From Papaver somniferum (lineage: Eukaryota > Streptophyta > Magnoliopsida > Ranunculales > Papaveraceae): DNA of 64,000 nucleotides. Below are positions 34,373 to 45,572 of the stretch, in pieces (the stretch's first letter is position 1; the number at the start of each line of letters is the position of its first letter). The position numbers and the translations under genes are program-made. The DNA is taken from NCBI RefSeq assembly GCF_003573695.1, contig NC_039358.1, forward strand, positions 235,427,560 to 235,491,559. The letters are read 5' to 3'. The notes beneath the pieces were generated by a model. That model was not told the DNA's origin, did no database searches, and worked only from the letters and a program-made list of their open reading frames with translations.

Positions 34373-34512
34373 CAGACCAGTGCAAGCTGAAAAAGGTGGA
34401 AGGTAGACGCGTAGATGACGACTTTGACAAGAAAAATTTAGAGGAGGTGCTACCATGGATGAAGGAGACTATAGTCGATCTTCTCAATCAAACTCTATCA
34501 AGTGAGTGCTAA
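34373..34512 (+). CDS. Candidate exon, unrecognised charged protein
   Basis: After an acceptor ATACAG (ending 34374) the frame reads DQCKLKKVEGRRVDDDFDKK then NLEEVLPWMKETIVDLLNQT and ends at TAA after SSEC. The charged, helix-like composition is protein-like. Within the same bases an ATG in another frame (ACCATGGATGAAGG, 34453) has a good start context. A donor-like AA|GTGAGT lies near 34500. Not enough to define a gene. Confidence 0.2.
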
Positions 34513-34901
34513 ATCACCTTTAGCGCGAGGACGAAAGCGGAGGAACCGGCACCAGTAGGACTACCGGGGCTGACTGGATTGACTGGATGAATGTTGTAGT
34601 GCCTAATGAAATTTATTTTTGGCTTTTTTAAAAAACTAACTTGGAAAAAGAATATAAGGGACCAACCTTTTTTGGTCAACGTATACTTGGTTACTTACCC
34701 GTCTTGGTTACCTATTTTTGGACTATCATACAATTCATAACTATTGTTTTGTATATATATATATCAGTGATTTGCTAAATTTCAACAATTAGGGCTGTTC
34801 ATTAGTTGTAATTTTAATTTGGTAAATATCTATTAACTAAAGGGAGATGCTACACACCGCGGTTTTCAACTGAAAAATCTCCCGAGAAAGGATCTAAACG
34901 G

Positions 34902-34982
34902 AAGAGTATAAAAATCTCTAGCATTTGGATTGTAGCAGTGGAAGAGTATAAAACTCTCTAGCATTAGCATTGGGATAGCATT
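34902..34982. repeat. Short tandem array, left part
   Basis: Imperfect copies of a 40-46-bp unit (GGAAGAGTATAAAACTCTCT, AGCATTAGCATTGGGATTGT, AGTAGT). The array continues at 37320-37410 on the other side of the solo LTR. Confidence 0.75.
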
Positions 34983-37314
34983 TGAAAAAGTGGGGGTATA
35001 ACAACCACACCCAATATTTCGCTTAACAATCTGTATGGACAAACTCTAATATATTTTCTAGAGAATCAACTAGACAGTCAGACTCAATCCAGATAAAAAG
35101 TATATCAAAGAGTTTATATCTCATTCTCTCGATTTGATATATACTCAAGCAAATAGAAATCTGCGAGTCTTTATCAAATACTAGAGAGATAACTTGGATG
35201 GTACCAAAGACCAATATCCAAGTGTCAATCAATTTAAATAAACAACCAAAAGGTCGGATATTCTAATTGATTGAACAACGCACAACCTGTGATATTTCAA
35301 TTATATAACAAAATATAATGCGGAAAAAAATAACACATACACCAGAATTTTGTTAACGAGGAAACCGCAAATGCCGAAAAACCCCGGGACCTAGTCAAGA
35401 TTGAACATACATTGTATTAAGCCGCTACAGACACTAGCCTACTCCAAATTAACTTCGGTCTGGACTGTAGTTGAACCCCAATCAATCTCACACTGATCCA
35501 GGGTACAGTTATGCTCCTACGCCTCTGATCCCAACAGGATGCTACGTACTTGATTCCCTTAGCTGATCTCACCCATAACTAAGATTTGCTACGACCCAAA
35601 GTTGAAGACTTTAATAAACAAATCTGTATCACACAGAAAAGTCTACGGTAATAGATAAATCCGTCTCCCATGAATATAGTTACGAGTTTTGTTCCGTCTT
35701 TTGATAAATCAAGGTGAACAAGAACCAATCAATAAACCCGTCTTATATTCCCGAAGAACAACCGAGTATTATTGATCACCTCACAAAAATCTTAATCGAC
35801 GCAGCAAAAAAAGATATTGTGGAATCACAAACGATGAGACGAAGTGTTTGTGATTACTTTTGTATCTTGCCTATCGGAGATATAAAATCTCAAGCCAATT
35901 ATTTCAATTGTACTCGTACGATAGAAACATCAAGATCAGATCACACAACTACAAGAAAAGTAGTATCAGTCTGGATTCACAATACCAATAAAGTCTTTAA
36001 GTCGTTAACCTGGTTTAGAAGAAGAAACCAAAGGTTAAAGGAGAATCGACTCTAGCTAGAGTTCTCCCTTATATAGTTTTCAAATCAGAGTTTTCAATCA
36101 ATGTTAGCTTGGTAACAAAGCATTCAATATTCACCGTTAGATGAAAACCTGATTAGATTCAAGCTAATATTTCTCAACCGTTGGATCGAAAACTTAGATT
36201 GTTACACACAAATGAAATGTCTAATTTTGGGTTTACGAACCGTTCCCAAACATTAACATTTGTTGGTTCAACAATAGTTAACCAAATGGTTAGCCATATG
36301 ATTACTTTCATATGAACCATATTCTTCTTCACCATAACTAGTTCAAATGACTCAAATGAACCAGTTAGAGAGTTGTTCAATTGCTTAGATCTTATGTAAC
36401 TACACAAGACACAATCGAAGAAAAACGGTTTGACTCACTCGAATCGGTTCATGAACTTTATAGCTACGGTTTGCAAAAGCATTCCTTAGTTTAAATAAAC
36501 ATGAGTTCAAGAACAACCGGTTTTAGATATAACCTGCTCAAGTTCGCGGACTGGGTTTGCGGACTTAAGATCATGGAAGGAGTTCACAAACTCCAGCAGA
36601 AATTCTCGGGTCGAGAACTTCCGCCAGTTCGCAGACTGAGTTCTCGGACTTAGTTCGCGGGACATGGCTCACGCCACTTCCATTTCTCTTGATCAACAAA
36701 GTTCACAAACTTTGGTTCAAGGAATGAGGACTTATACATATATGTGTTTCCACAATAATGCTTATATACTACCAATGGTTATGTAATATAAACTCTCATT
36801 TCAATCATTGAAACATTCTCAGAGGACGGATATAGCCGTTATTCACAGATCATTTTTGGTCAGAGCAATTTTCAAAGTGATTGAAACATAACATGACTTT
36901 CGTCACTAGGTAAAGATGAATTCGTCTAAAGCGAAGCCTTACCGACACATATTTCGATAAATAGATAGGCGAGATAAACTCGGCTCGAAATAGCAAATGT
37001 GCATAATGAAAGTCTATATATCAAAACGACTTTTGTCTTAAGAGTAGGAGATAAAATAAATAGACTTTTGAGTGACAGATAAGTTCAAGTCTCCACATAC
37101 CTTTTAGTCGATGAAGATCCATAGTTCCTTGAGTAGTCCTTCGTTTTGTATGATGATTTCCATGGAGTTCTTGAGCTCAACTACACTTTCTATCCTAGTC
37201 CGAGACCTTTAGCTATATTGGCTAGAAATCAAGACTTATAGTTTTGATCACTAACATTGACAAACATGCTTGAGATAGCAACGCATGCGAGTTCGACCGA
37301 GCAATGCTCTAACA
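34983..37314 (-). mobile_element. Solo LTR, 2.3 kb
   Basis: Minus-strand ends are TGTTAGAGCATTGCTCGG and CTTTTTCA, giving TG...CA. Flanking pentamers GCATT (34978-34982) and ACATT (37315-37319) differ by one base, consistent with an aged 5-bp target duplication. No gag or pol is present. The interior has LTR-like content, such as TATATAAG near 36770 (minus strand) and CGAGGAAACCGCAAATGCCG at 35359. Length and style suggest a long-LTR copia lineage, but with no internal domain the superfamily is uncertain. The open frame 35714-36055 starts inside it and is not a gene. Confidence 0.7.
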
Positions 37315-37319
37315 ACATT

Positions 37320-37410
37320 AGCATTAGGATTGTATTAGTGGAAGAGTATAAAACTCTCTAGCATTAGCATTGGGATTGTAGTAGTGGAAGAGTTTAAAAC
37401 TCTCTAGCAT
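37320..37410. repeat. Short tandem array, right part
   Basis: Continuation of the 46-bp unit array: two further copies, the second decaying at AGCATTGTCCG. Confidence 0.75.
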
Positions 37411-38676
37411 TGTCCGTTGGATTTCTCTCACTCAGGAAGATTTTTCTGGATATTTTCTCGAGAGATCTATCATTTTCGTAGTCAATATTCACAAATATTT
37501 TATCATTTTCGTAGTCAATCTTCACAAATATTTAGTCACCGGTACCATGGTCCAAAACTACCGTGCATCCCAGGTTTTTTTCTTCATACGTTACACTAAT
37601 GAGGGGAAGGCTAATCAGGGGCAGGGTAAGCGCTACTCTCAACGTGGATGAGATGGTGTTGATGTGACTATTGGGTCGGGTACGAGACGAAAACCTCCAG
37701 TCCTTGGGCCTGGTGAGGGGCGAAGCCTGTCTCCCTAAATGGGGTCAGAGTGCATAACACAGGTTACAAACCCGATTTTAAAAGCGTAAAATAAATTTAA
37801 TAAGATGAAAATGTCTTATAAAGTTCCATAAAAACATATACTTATGAGGAAATCTTTTATTAATTTCCGTATTTTGTTTTTTATACTAATATTTATGCGG
37901 AAAAAATCCTTTAAACATACGTCTTTACCATAAATCTATTCGAAATTTTTTTCGGTATCTTTCACACTATTTTTCAGGCAAATATTTTCCTTTTTTGTTT
38001 TCTTAATAAACACTTAATATTATTGTAAATATGATTTTTTCTCTATAACATTGAAATCGAAATACTTTTTAATATTTTCTCCAGTATGTTTTCCTGATAA
38101 ATCCAAGAACTGCTAAAATAATTTTTCCATTTTATTTTTGTTGATTTATGAATATATTTACCTTAATTATAGATTTATGTTCCATGAATTTTCGCCAACT
38201 CATAGTATATTTACTGGAACAAATTTAGGTGCTGCTATATTTCGCCAAATTTGGCGGTCCTTCCGTTGGAAACTTATGCAAAATTCACCAATGGAAATCA
38301 AGGAAATTTTTCCGTGTATATTTACTCTCTGGAATAGACTAAATTTCCTATATCAATCCAAGAGAAACGCGTGTATACCCCAAAAATGCGAACTCATCTA
38401 AAGTTTTTTGCTCAAACCTTTTAATAGGATTTTTGATTTTGTTTATTGATCATCTCTGAATGATTCTGGTTACTGATCATCTTTGTTTGTTCTATGGAAT
38501 TTCTTGTCGCACAAAGAATAAACTTAACCCCTAATGTTTTATTCTTCTCTATATTTTCTGCAGTTTCGGTCTTTGTTTGTTCCGATCGATTTTTTATTGT
38601 TTAGTTTATGTACTTTTTTTTGTTGTGATCAATTTGTGATATTTAGGTTCTAGATTGTTGACCTTTGGTTGGGAAG
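37411..38676. other. Stretch without a recognised gene
   Basis: Contains a ~30-bp tandem duplication (TCATTTTCGTAGTCAAT, 37469-37515). A GC-richer block at 37590-37770 (GGGCCTGGTGAGGGGCGAAG) is unlike its surroundings and could be a remnant of a repeat. I cannot assign either. Confidence 0.35.
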
Positions 38677-38681
38677 AACTA

Positions 38682-39027
38682 TGTTGAGATTATTAGTCTC
38701 ACATTATTTGGGAAATCTAAGATATTGCGATTTATAATCCTTAAGTCCATTCCACTTATTTCCAGTTGGTTTGAGTTGGATGCCCATATTCTAACATGAT
38801 ATCAGAGCAGGCTATCTGCGACGAGTCATATGACCGCGCCTTTACTCCGCGTCACCCGATTTAATTTTTTTCACGTGTTATAGACCCAACGAGGCTACAC
38901 GTGAGGGGGCGTGTTGAGACTATTAGTCCCACATTTTTTGAGCAATCTAGGATCCTGCGGTTTATAATCCTTAAGAATGCTGCACTCATTGCTAAATGGT
39001 TTTGAGTTGGATGCCCATATTCTAACA
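38682..39027 (+). mobile_element. TRIM (miniature LTR retrotransposon), 346 bp
   Basis: Two ~115-bp LTRs, 38682-38796 and 38912-39027, both starting TGTTGAGA and ending CCCATATTCTAACA, roughly 80-85% identical. The 5' LTR is followed at once by TGATATCAGAGCAG, a tRNA-iMet-type primer-binding site. The 3' LTR is preceded by the purine tract GTGAGGGGGCG. The 5-bp duplication AACTA is exact at 38677-38681 and 39028-39032. The 115-bp interior codes for nothing, so mobilisation would need enzymes from another element. Confidence 0.93.
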
Positions 39028-39032
39028 AACTA

Positions 39033-41996
39033 ACATGGAAATCATTCATTGATGTCTCCACTTCGATATATTACAAGGTAACTACAGTTCTTATATTTTA
39101 TGTGCGATTTCGTATTGTTTTTATTTATTCTTTTTGTTTTTTTTGCTTTTACCATAATCATTAATATGGACTCTGAACACATGGAAATTTCTTTCATAAC
39201 CGTAACCTAGAATTTTGCTCATGGATATCTGCTAAGTATTATATTTCTTAGAGAAGGAGCCGTGGAGGAGAAAAGAGTTTAGGGCAATTAGGTAATACTA
39301 AGATTCATAAGTTTCATCTCAAATTTTTAGGATAAAATAGAACAAATAAAAAAAAATGTCTTGCACCACTGTTTGATCTTATATATTTCTTCTCCTATAT
39401 ATTTTTGTAAGTGGAGGGAAAATCTCTCTGATTTCTCTCCTGTTCTACTTTATGGTGGTTTTGGTACCCCGTGTGGTCGCTATTTTAACAATGGTAGTTG
39501 TCTTCAAATATAATGTCGGTAAGTGTAGTAGAGTGTGCATATATTCAAATTAACATTCAGATATATTCGTGTTGGTGTATTGGTTTAATATATATTTGTA
39601 CAACGTAATTAGGGATTAAAGTAATTATGGGATGAGTTATTAAATTTTGGTTTTTGAATTGAATAGGTTTTCTCTTTGATAATATAAAATCAGATAAAAA
39701 ATTATGTGTATGGTCGACGTGGTAATGGAGTACTGCTAATATAGACGCTTATAAAAAGTACGACGAATGACGTGCTCATTGCAGTTCGAGGATTGGATAC
39801 AGCAGTGTGGTGAGCGTTGTGTGTTAGAAGGGTACATTTCGTAAGTGATTGCAAGGGTTTTCTGGGTGCAACATTCTTTTGTAATTTTGATTGTATCCTT
39901 AGCCGAATCTACACCCTTTGAGCTATTTGGAGTTCTAGAAGCGTATATAAAGTATAGAAAAAAGCTAATATCAGGTTGTGAGAGGAGGTATTAGAGTATA
40001 TTTTGGCTGCTGATTTGGGTACATGAGTTTCATGGAGTTTAAATCACATGTTAGCGGCCTGTTTTGAATTATAAATATACAAGTATTATTTAGTCATCCA
40101 CAACGTTCTCTTAATTTCTAGAAGGGATATGCTGAGTGGTCCTAAAGCCACGAGTCTTGAGGGATTCTTAGACACTTCCAGGTAGGGTTTATTAGTTGAA
40201 TTTAGGGATTCTCGCTAAACAGGTTTTGTAAGATATATTGAATTTAGGCTTTGCTTTGTGGTTGGTTGTATCGCAATATTTTAATTAAACGGTAATTTAC
40301 AAATCATATTTAGTTGAATAACAAGGTAGATTCCACGCTATGATTTTGTGTGACCGTGATGTAACTCACGTTTCATAATAAAATTAAGCATTTTTTGTGT
40401 TGTTCTTTTACTATGAGCAGATTTATTATTTCTTACATTAGATATATACATATTAATTACCAAAGCGCACCAAACTTTCCAATCAACTAAAAAATAAGTT
40501 GCTAATCAAGAAAAAATGAAGGATGTCTACGGCGCGGGCCCCATACACATCTTCTGTAAATGGTAGCGAAGTCTTGGGTTGTACCCAATCATGCTTGCCA
40601 GATTGTAACAGAGTTACTGTTGGAAATGAAAATGATACATCTGTTTTGTAGCAAATGTTCTTAATAATATGCATGCAAACACTTTAATAAGCATGCAAAC
40701 ACTGAAGTACAATTTCTTTTGTAGACAAGGTATCGATTTTTTTGATTTGAGCCCATTTGATCCCTCCTTTGACCACAGAACGGGTCTCCATGAAGTGGAT
40801 TCACGCCAAAGACAAATCCCCAAAAAATAAAAGTTCCTTGTGCAGCACAACTACTACTAGGGGTGACCCCAAAAGTGTATTTTTGTTGGCTGTCAATAAA
40901 GTTTGATGATGATAAGGTTCAAGTGTATTTAAAAGATTTATTAGAATGTTTATGTCATTTCACCATCAGTAAGAGCACTGCAATGGCTGATAAGTTGCTA
41001 AAGATGTTTAGTTGAATAGATTATTCAAGTTTAGTACTTAGTTCGTTGAAGAAGTAGTCAAAGGCTTTTTTTTTTTTCTTTTTTTTTATCACACTTGGCA
41101 GATCTAATTGCAGAAACAAAGCTTATTAGTGTGGGATCAACTAATTTATATCTAAACAAAGAATGGAGGGTTGATTCAACTCTTTAAGAGATACGAAGCT
41201 TCACGATCGGCAAGCAACATGACGAAGGTTGAAATAAAAATACAAAATGCAATACTCATTACCAAAAGAAGTAACATGCACAGTTGACCACGACAGATAA
41301 CCAAAAGTTTGTTGAGCTTGGTTTTTTGGGAATTATCATTTTGGCATGTTTCTAATATGCTGTGTGTTTCAGAGACTTAGGCTTACTATAATGTAATGCA
41401 CTTTAAATATGTAGAATCTTAAATATCCAATAGAAATACAAGAGCAAGCATTATGGCATACCTTGCTTACCTAAAGGTCCTAAATGCAGCTAAGCCAAGC
41501 TCAAGGAAAAAAACAATCACTATGGCCTTGATTACATAATGTCCAACAAATATCTGGTAGAAACCGAGTATAATTAAGAAAGAAATGTCCTAATCACAGC
41601 TAACCGAATAGTTAAGCCCTTACTAAACATATTCCTATGACCGAACTTACTAAACACCGTGGGTTATAAGTCTGCTAATCTATACGATCAATCCTCAAGT
41701 TATAAATCCATGTGATACCTGGCTGCCAATGACGGGTGAAAAACATATACACACAGCTTTATAGATAAGGGTGATCTTAAGCCCTTTATTAATCCTACTT
41801 GATCTATTATCCATTAGGTTGCGATTTAGTTTACTCTATTAAAAAATGGAGGGTGGCTGAAATTGGCTTTCTTTGACACCTTTCTCACCAACGGAGTTAA
41901 CACATGCAACAAAGTCATTGTTAGCTAGAAGCTACTTGACTAGCATCTGTATCTTACAATATTCATGATATTGTGTACTTAGTTATAATTTGTAAA
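39033..41996. other. Gene-poor stretch
   Basis: AT-rich with only short unsupported frames. A T-rich run at 41067-41089 may be the tail of a minus-strand retroposon, but no coding remnant accompanies it. I see no exon I would defend. Confidence 0.35.
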
Positions 41997-42005
41997 CAAA
42001 ATATT

Positions 42006-43667
42006 GGGAATTTTAATAAAGTGCCACACTTCAATTTTCAGGTTTAAGAAAGTGCCACCGTTTTTTTCAATGTATATAAAATGACACTCAGGTTACTAAT
42101 TCCGTCAAGGCCCGCATTGTTGGTCATTCATAATTGACTTGGTCAACTTTTGATGATGCAATTACTTATTTGTCCTCGGAATCTCTAATAGTTTATCATC
42201 TCTTTTCTCTCCCAATTGAATCGATACTAAACAAACAGAGAAGAGTTACACCGTTCTTCCAATACTCTTCTTTTTCTTCTTCTTAAATCAAATCAGCATA
42301 TCTATAGTTGGTTATTTATCTCATGCGTCATCACCACCGAACATCTTTCTTTTCAAGTTCTTCTCGTAAATCAAATGATTAATTCTTGTCAATTTTGTAT
42401 TCATGATTTCTAAAATCGTTGGAAAATTTTGGGGTTTGTAAATTGAGGTGGTTTTAAGAATAAGGTTTAACTCGATTTCCATCTTTTTCAATTGCATATC
42501 TTTAATTTCGTACTTTATTTTATTAGGGTTTATAAATTCGAGATGATCTGATTCTGCTGCCATGCTAATTAACTGGTTTGATGGTTGATTCAAGAAAAAT
42601 TTTAGCCGAGAAGAATTAGCTGAATGGGTAAGATTATATACGATTTTGCTTCCACTGATATTAAGTTTTGCTGCCATTTAGAAGCTGCGGCTGCTCATTA
42701 TGGTGATGGATGGGTCTTTTATGGGTTTTGCTTTTCCGGCGAGAATTCGACAGTGACATGGTACTGCTACTTTGGTTTTGGAGGTTTAATCTATCTGGAT
42801 TTAGAATTCGGCAGCAAACTTGTCGAGTTTGTGAGGGTTTTGAATCAAGTTTTTGCCGAGAAACCAGTTAAGTTGGTGATGCTGCCATGGGTATTTGGAG
42901 TAATGAATGGATGAGATTAAGTGGTTTTTTAGAGTTCGTGTTAGAAAGGATTGATGGGTCTGAATTTGATTCGGATTTGCAGGTGGTTCCGTTGAAGAAA
43001 TTGATCTGTAAAAGGAGATAATCATACACAAAAGGAAGTTCTTAATTGCAAAAAATCTGCTCGACACAACTCCAGACAAAGAAGCTTTGGAGAAGAAACA
43101 GGAAAGAAATTGATCTAATGAAGACATGGATTTTGTTAAGTATTTTGTTAGAAATTGATCTAATGAAGAAATTGATCTAATGAGGAATCAGTGGAGTGCA
43201 TATCTATATTATGGTGTTAGTACATGTTCTTCTGGATGTTGAGCATATCTATCCTATGGTGTTAGGACATGTTCTTCTACACCAAACTGTCCTGCTTCAA
43301 CTGTGTATTGTGTGATTGTGCAGCGTATGTAGCTCCTACTACCACACTTCCAAAGTTTCATGCTTCAACTGTGTCCAACGTACGGATGCTGAACATCAAT
43401 AATGATTCCAATTTGTTTAACTCGGTATCGAGTCACGAGTTAACTCTCCATTCAATCACTGGTTAACACATTCTTAGTTGATTCAGGGGCTTGAATGTCA
43501 TTTTATATGGGTGATTCACTGCGACATAGGTACTAACGGCAACTAACCGTTTTCTCAAAAAAATGGGATGGAAAAGTTCAACAGTGTGGCATTTTATAAA
43601 TATTGAAAAAAACGGTGGCACTTTCTTAAACATGAAATTGAAAGTGTGGCACTTTATTAAAATCCCC
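42006..43667. mobile_element. Mutator-like element (MULE), 1662 bp
   Basis: Long terminal inverted repeats of about 80 bp, starting GGGAATTTTAATAAAGTGCC on the left and, as reverse complement, GGGGATTTTAATAAAGTGCC on the right. Both continue with GTTTAAGAAAGTGCCACCG. The 9-bp target duplication CAAAATATT is exact at 41997-42005 and 43668-43676. No transposase (MuDR) sequence is visible, so it is non-autonomous. The interior contains open frames on both strands (next entry) and may be acquired host sequence (Pack-MULE). Confidence 0.9.
42624..42914 (+). CDS. Unrecognised ORF inside the MULE
   Basis: 96 codons; it starts at an ATG context (GAATGGGTAAG) and reads MGKIIYDFASTDIKFCCHLE through an aromatic-rich middle to EKPVKLVMLPWVFGVMNG. 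Just downstream another frame reads MRLSGFLEFVLERIDGSEFD. A minus-strand frame 42321-42677 is also open. Which strand, if any, is coding is unclear; I recognise no domain. Candidate captured gene fragment. Confidence 0.25.
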   Translation: MGKIIYDFASTDIKFCCHLEAAAAHYGDGWVFYGFCFSGENSTVTWYCYFGFGGLIYLDLEFGSKLVEFVRVLNQVFAEKPVKLVMLPWVFGVMNG

Positions 43668-43676
43668 CAAAATATT

Positions 43677-44978
43677 TAGTAGCCATTCTTTTTATTTGGA
43701 TTGGAAGTCTTTTATTATTTGGATGGTTGTCATGTTATAAATTTGCCATGCTTTATGTTTAATGAACTGTTTTGCAGATTCTTTTTATTTAGATTAATTC
43801 TTTGAATTTGTAGTTCATGATAAGATAAAAAGTTGGATAGTGTCTCAGAGAGAAAGCGACTTAAGAACTTAAATGAAATACTTATCCCTTACCTTGCTCT
43901 CTACTAGCTTTATGGCGTTATATTTCCACCACGTAAGTCTTTCCGAGACTATCTACTTAGCTTCAAAATCATCGTTTGACGTCATAAGCGTATATGTATT
44001 CTTAGTTGTGTGTTACTTACTACATGAACATGGTCACTTTTGTATTGTATGTCATTTTAGTCTCCAATTCTGCATTTTTTGGCTGAATGGAGTTATTGAT
44101 TATTATAATAAAGATCATGGAATTGGTACTGAGAAATCACATGATTTTTTGTTTTTATTGCAGGAATTAAAGGAGTTTCAGGACGCGCATGTAATAGTTG
44201 TAGTAAAGTTGAAAGTATGGTTGACAAAAGGTTGGATAGGTATTGGAATCAAGGACCGGGAACTCCAAGGTGTTCATGGACGTCTTATATCATGCCGGGA
44301 AGAAGTATCAACTTGGAAGGTTGTGTCATTCTTCGAGATGGAGATAGGAGAATTAGAAGTAAAAGGAGGGACAATATAAACTCAGTATAGAGAATAAAAA
44401 TACTCAGCAGGCTATGTATCAAACAAGGTCATTCAGGTCTCTTCATATTGAAGATATTAAAATTACCTGTTGAGGGGATTTGCTCTGGCAATGGTCTGAG
44501 AAATCTATTATTTTTATCAGTCCTTAAACATGCAGTTTAGGACTTCAAATTTCATGAAGAAGGTAATGAAAAAAAAACTCAAGTGATGCGTACCCTGTCT
44601 AAACTATTTGATAATATAATCCCCATCCTAAATTGTGATAAACTCTTCTATTTTGCAAGTGCTATCCGAACCGTGTTAATAAGATAGTATCTCACTTTGA
44701 GTCTTAAATGTTACCATTTTTGTTGCTTGCTAACTTTGAATATCATTGGATTAGTTCACAGAGCAAGTAGTTTTTCTGAACTACAATTATACGCTCATGT
44801 AAATGTGTGATATCTAATTTTAAGTGGAAAGGAAGAATCTAATTATTGACATGATTCGTGGAAATTACTTTAGAGATCATACTGGGACATTTTGACATGT
44901 CCATAGACTTATATGCTTATATAGTCAGAGAATGGTGATTTTTTCTCTTCAGGCGTATCTAATCTTTCCTCCAAAATA
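43677..44978. other. Stretch with one candidate exon
   Basis: At 44161 a TTTTATTGCAG acceptor opens a frame reading GIKGVSGRACNSCSKVESMV, then DKRLDRYWNQGPGTPRCSWT and SYIMPGRSINLEGCVILRDG, which is protein-like and open for about 75 codons. The longer open frame 43873-44379 overlaps it in another register. Family not recognised; gene limits unknown. Confidence 0.25.
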
Positions 44979-44986
44979 CTCACCAT

Positions 44987-45564
44987 TAGGGGTGTCAACG
45001 GGTCCGGGTCCTCCCGGGTATCACTAGACCCGGACCCGGAGCCTACTTATAATGGTAGGGTCCGGTTCCTAACGGTTTCGGGTCCGGTTCTTAAACTTGT
45101 GGACCCAGAACCGGACCCGTTTAAATACCCGGGTACCCGTCGGTTCCGGGTACCCATTGGGTCTTAATAAAACTATTTAAAAAACCTCAAAAACTTAATA
45201 TATTTCTCTTTTTGTCTTGGATTTAAGTAAGTTTTATAAAAATTTATTATTATTTGTTATTAATGTACTAAATAAAGGTTAAATGTAAGAGAAAAAATTT
45301 AAATGAGTAAAATATCAAAGCTAAAACTAGCAAAAATACTTGTAATTTTGCTAAAAACATGAATAAAAGAATGAATAAGTACCCGATACCCGCGGGTACC
45401 CAACGGGTATTACCCGTTTGGACCCGTTTAAATTCGGGTCCAATCGGGTAATTACCCGCCGGGTCCTAAGTAGCTAATGGGTCCAACTTTAGGACCCGGA
45501 ACCGGACCCAAATATACCGGGTCCGGTTCCGGGTCCGGGTAATGGATACCCATTGACAGCCCTA
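44987..45564. mobile_element. hAT-type MITE, 578 bp
   Basis: Ends are TAGGGGTGTCAACGGGT and, as reverse complement, TAGGGCTGTCAATGGGT. The 8-bp target duplication CTCACCAT is exact at 44979-44986 and 45565-45572, the size expected for hAT transposons. The subterminal 130-200 bp on each side are arrays of GGGTCCGGGT and its complement, so the two halves can fold on each other. No coding capacity. Confidence 0.92.
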
Positions 45565-45572
45565 CTCACCAT

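Noticed and set aside
35714..36055. 113-codon open frame
   Set aside because: Lies wholly inside the solo LTR and has no domain.
43873..44379. 168-codon open frame starting MKYLSLTLLSTSF
   Set aside because: The first half is AT-rich hydrophobic chance-like sequence containing a splice acceptor; the protein-like part lies in another frame after 44164.
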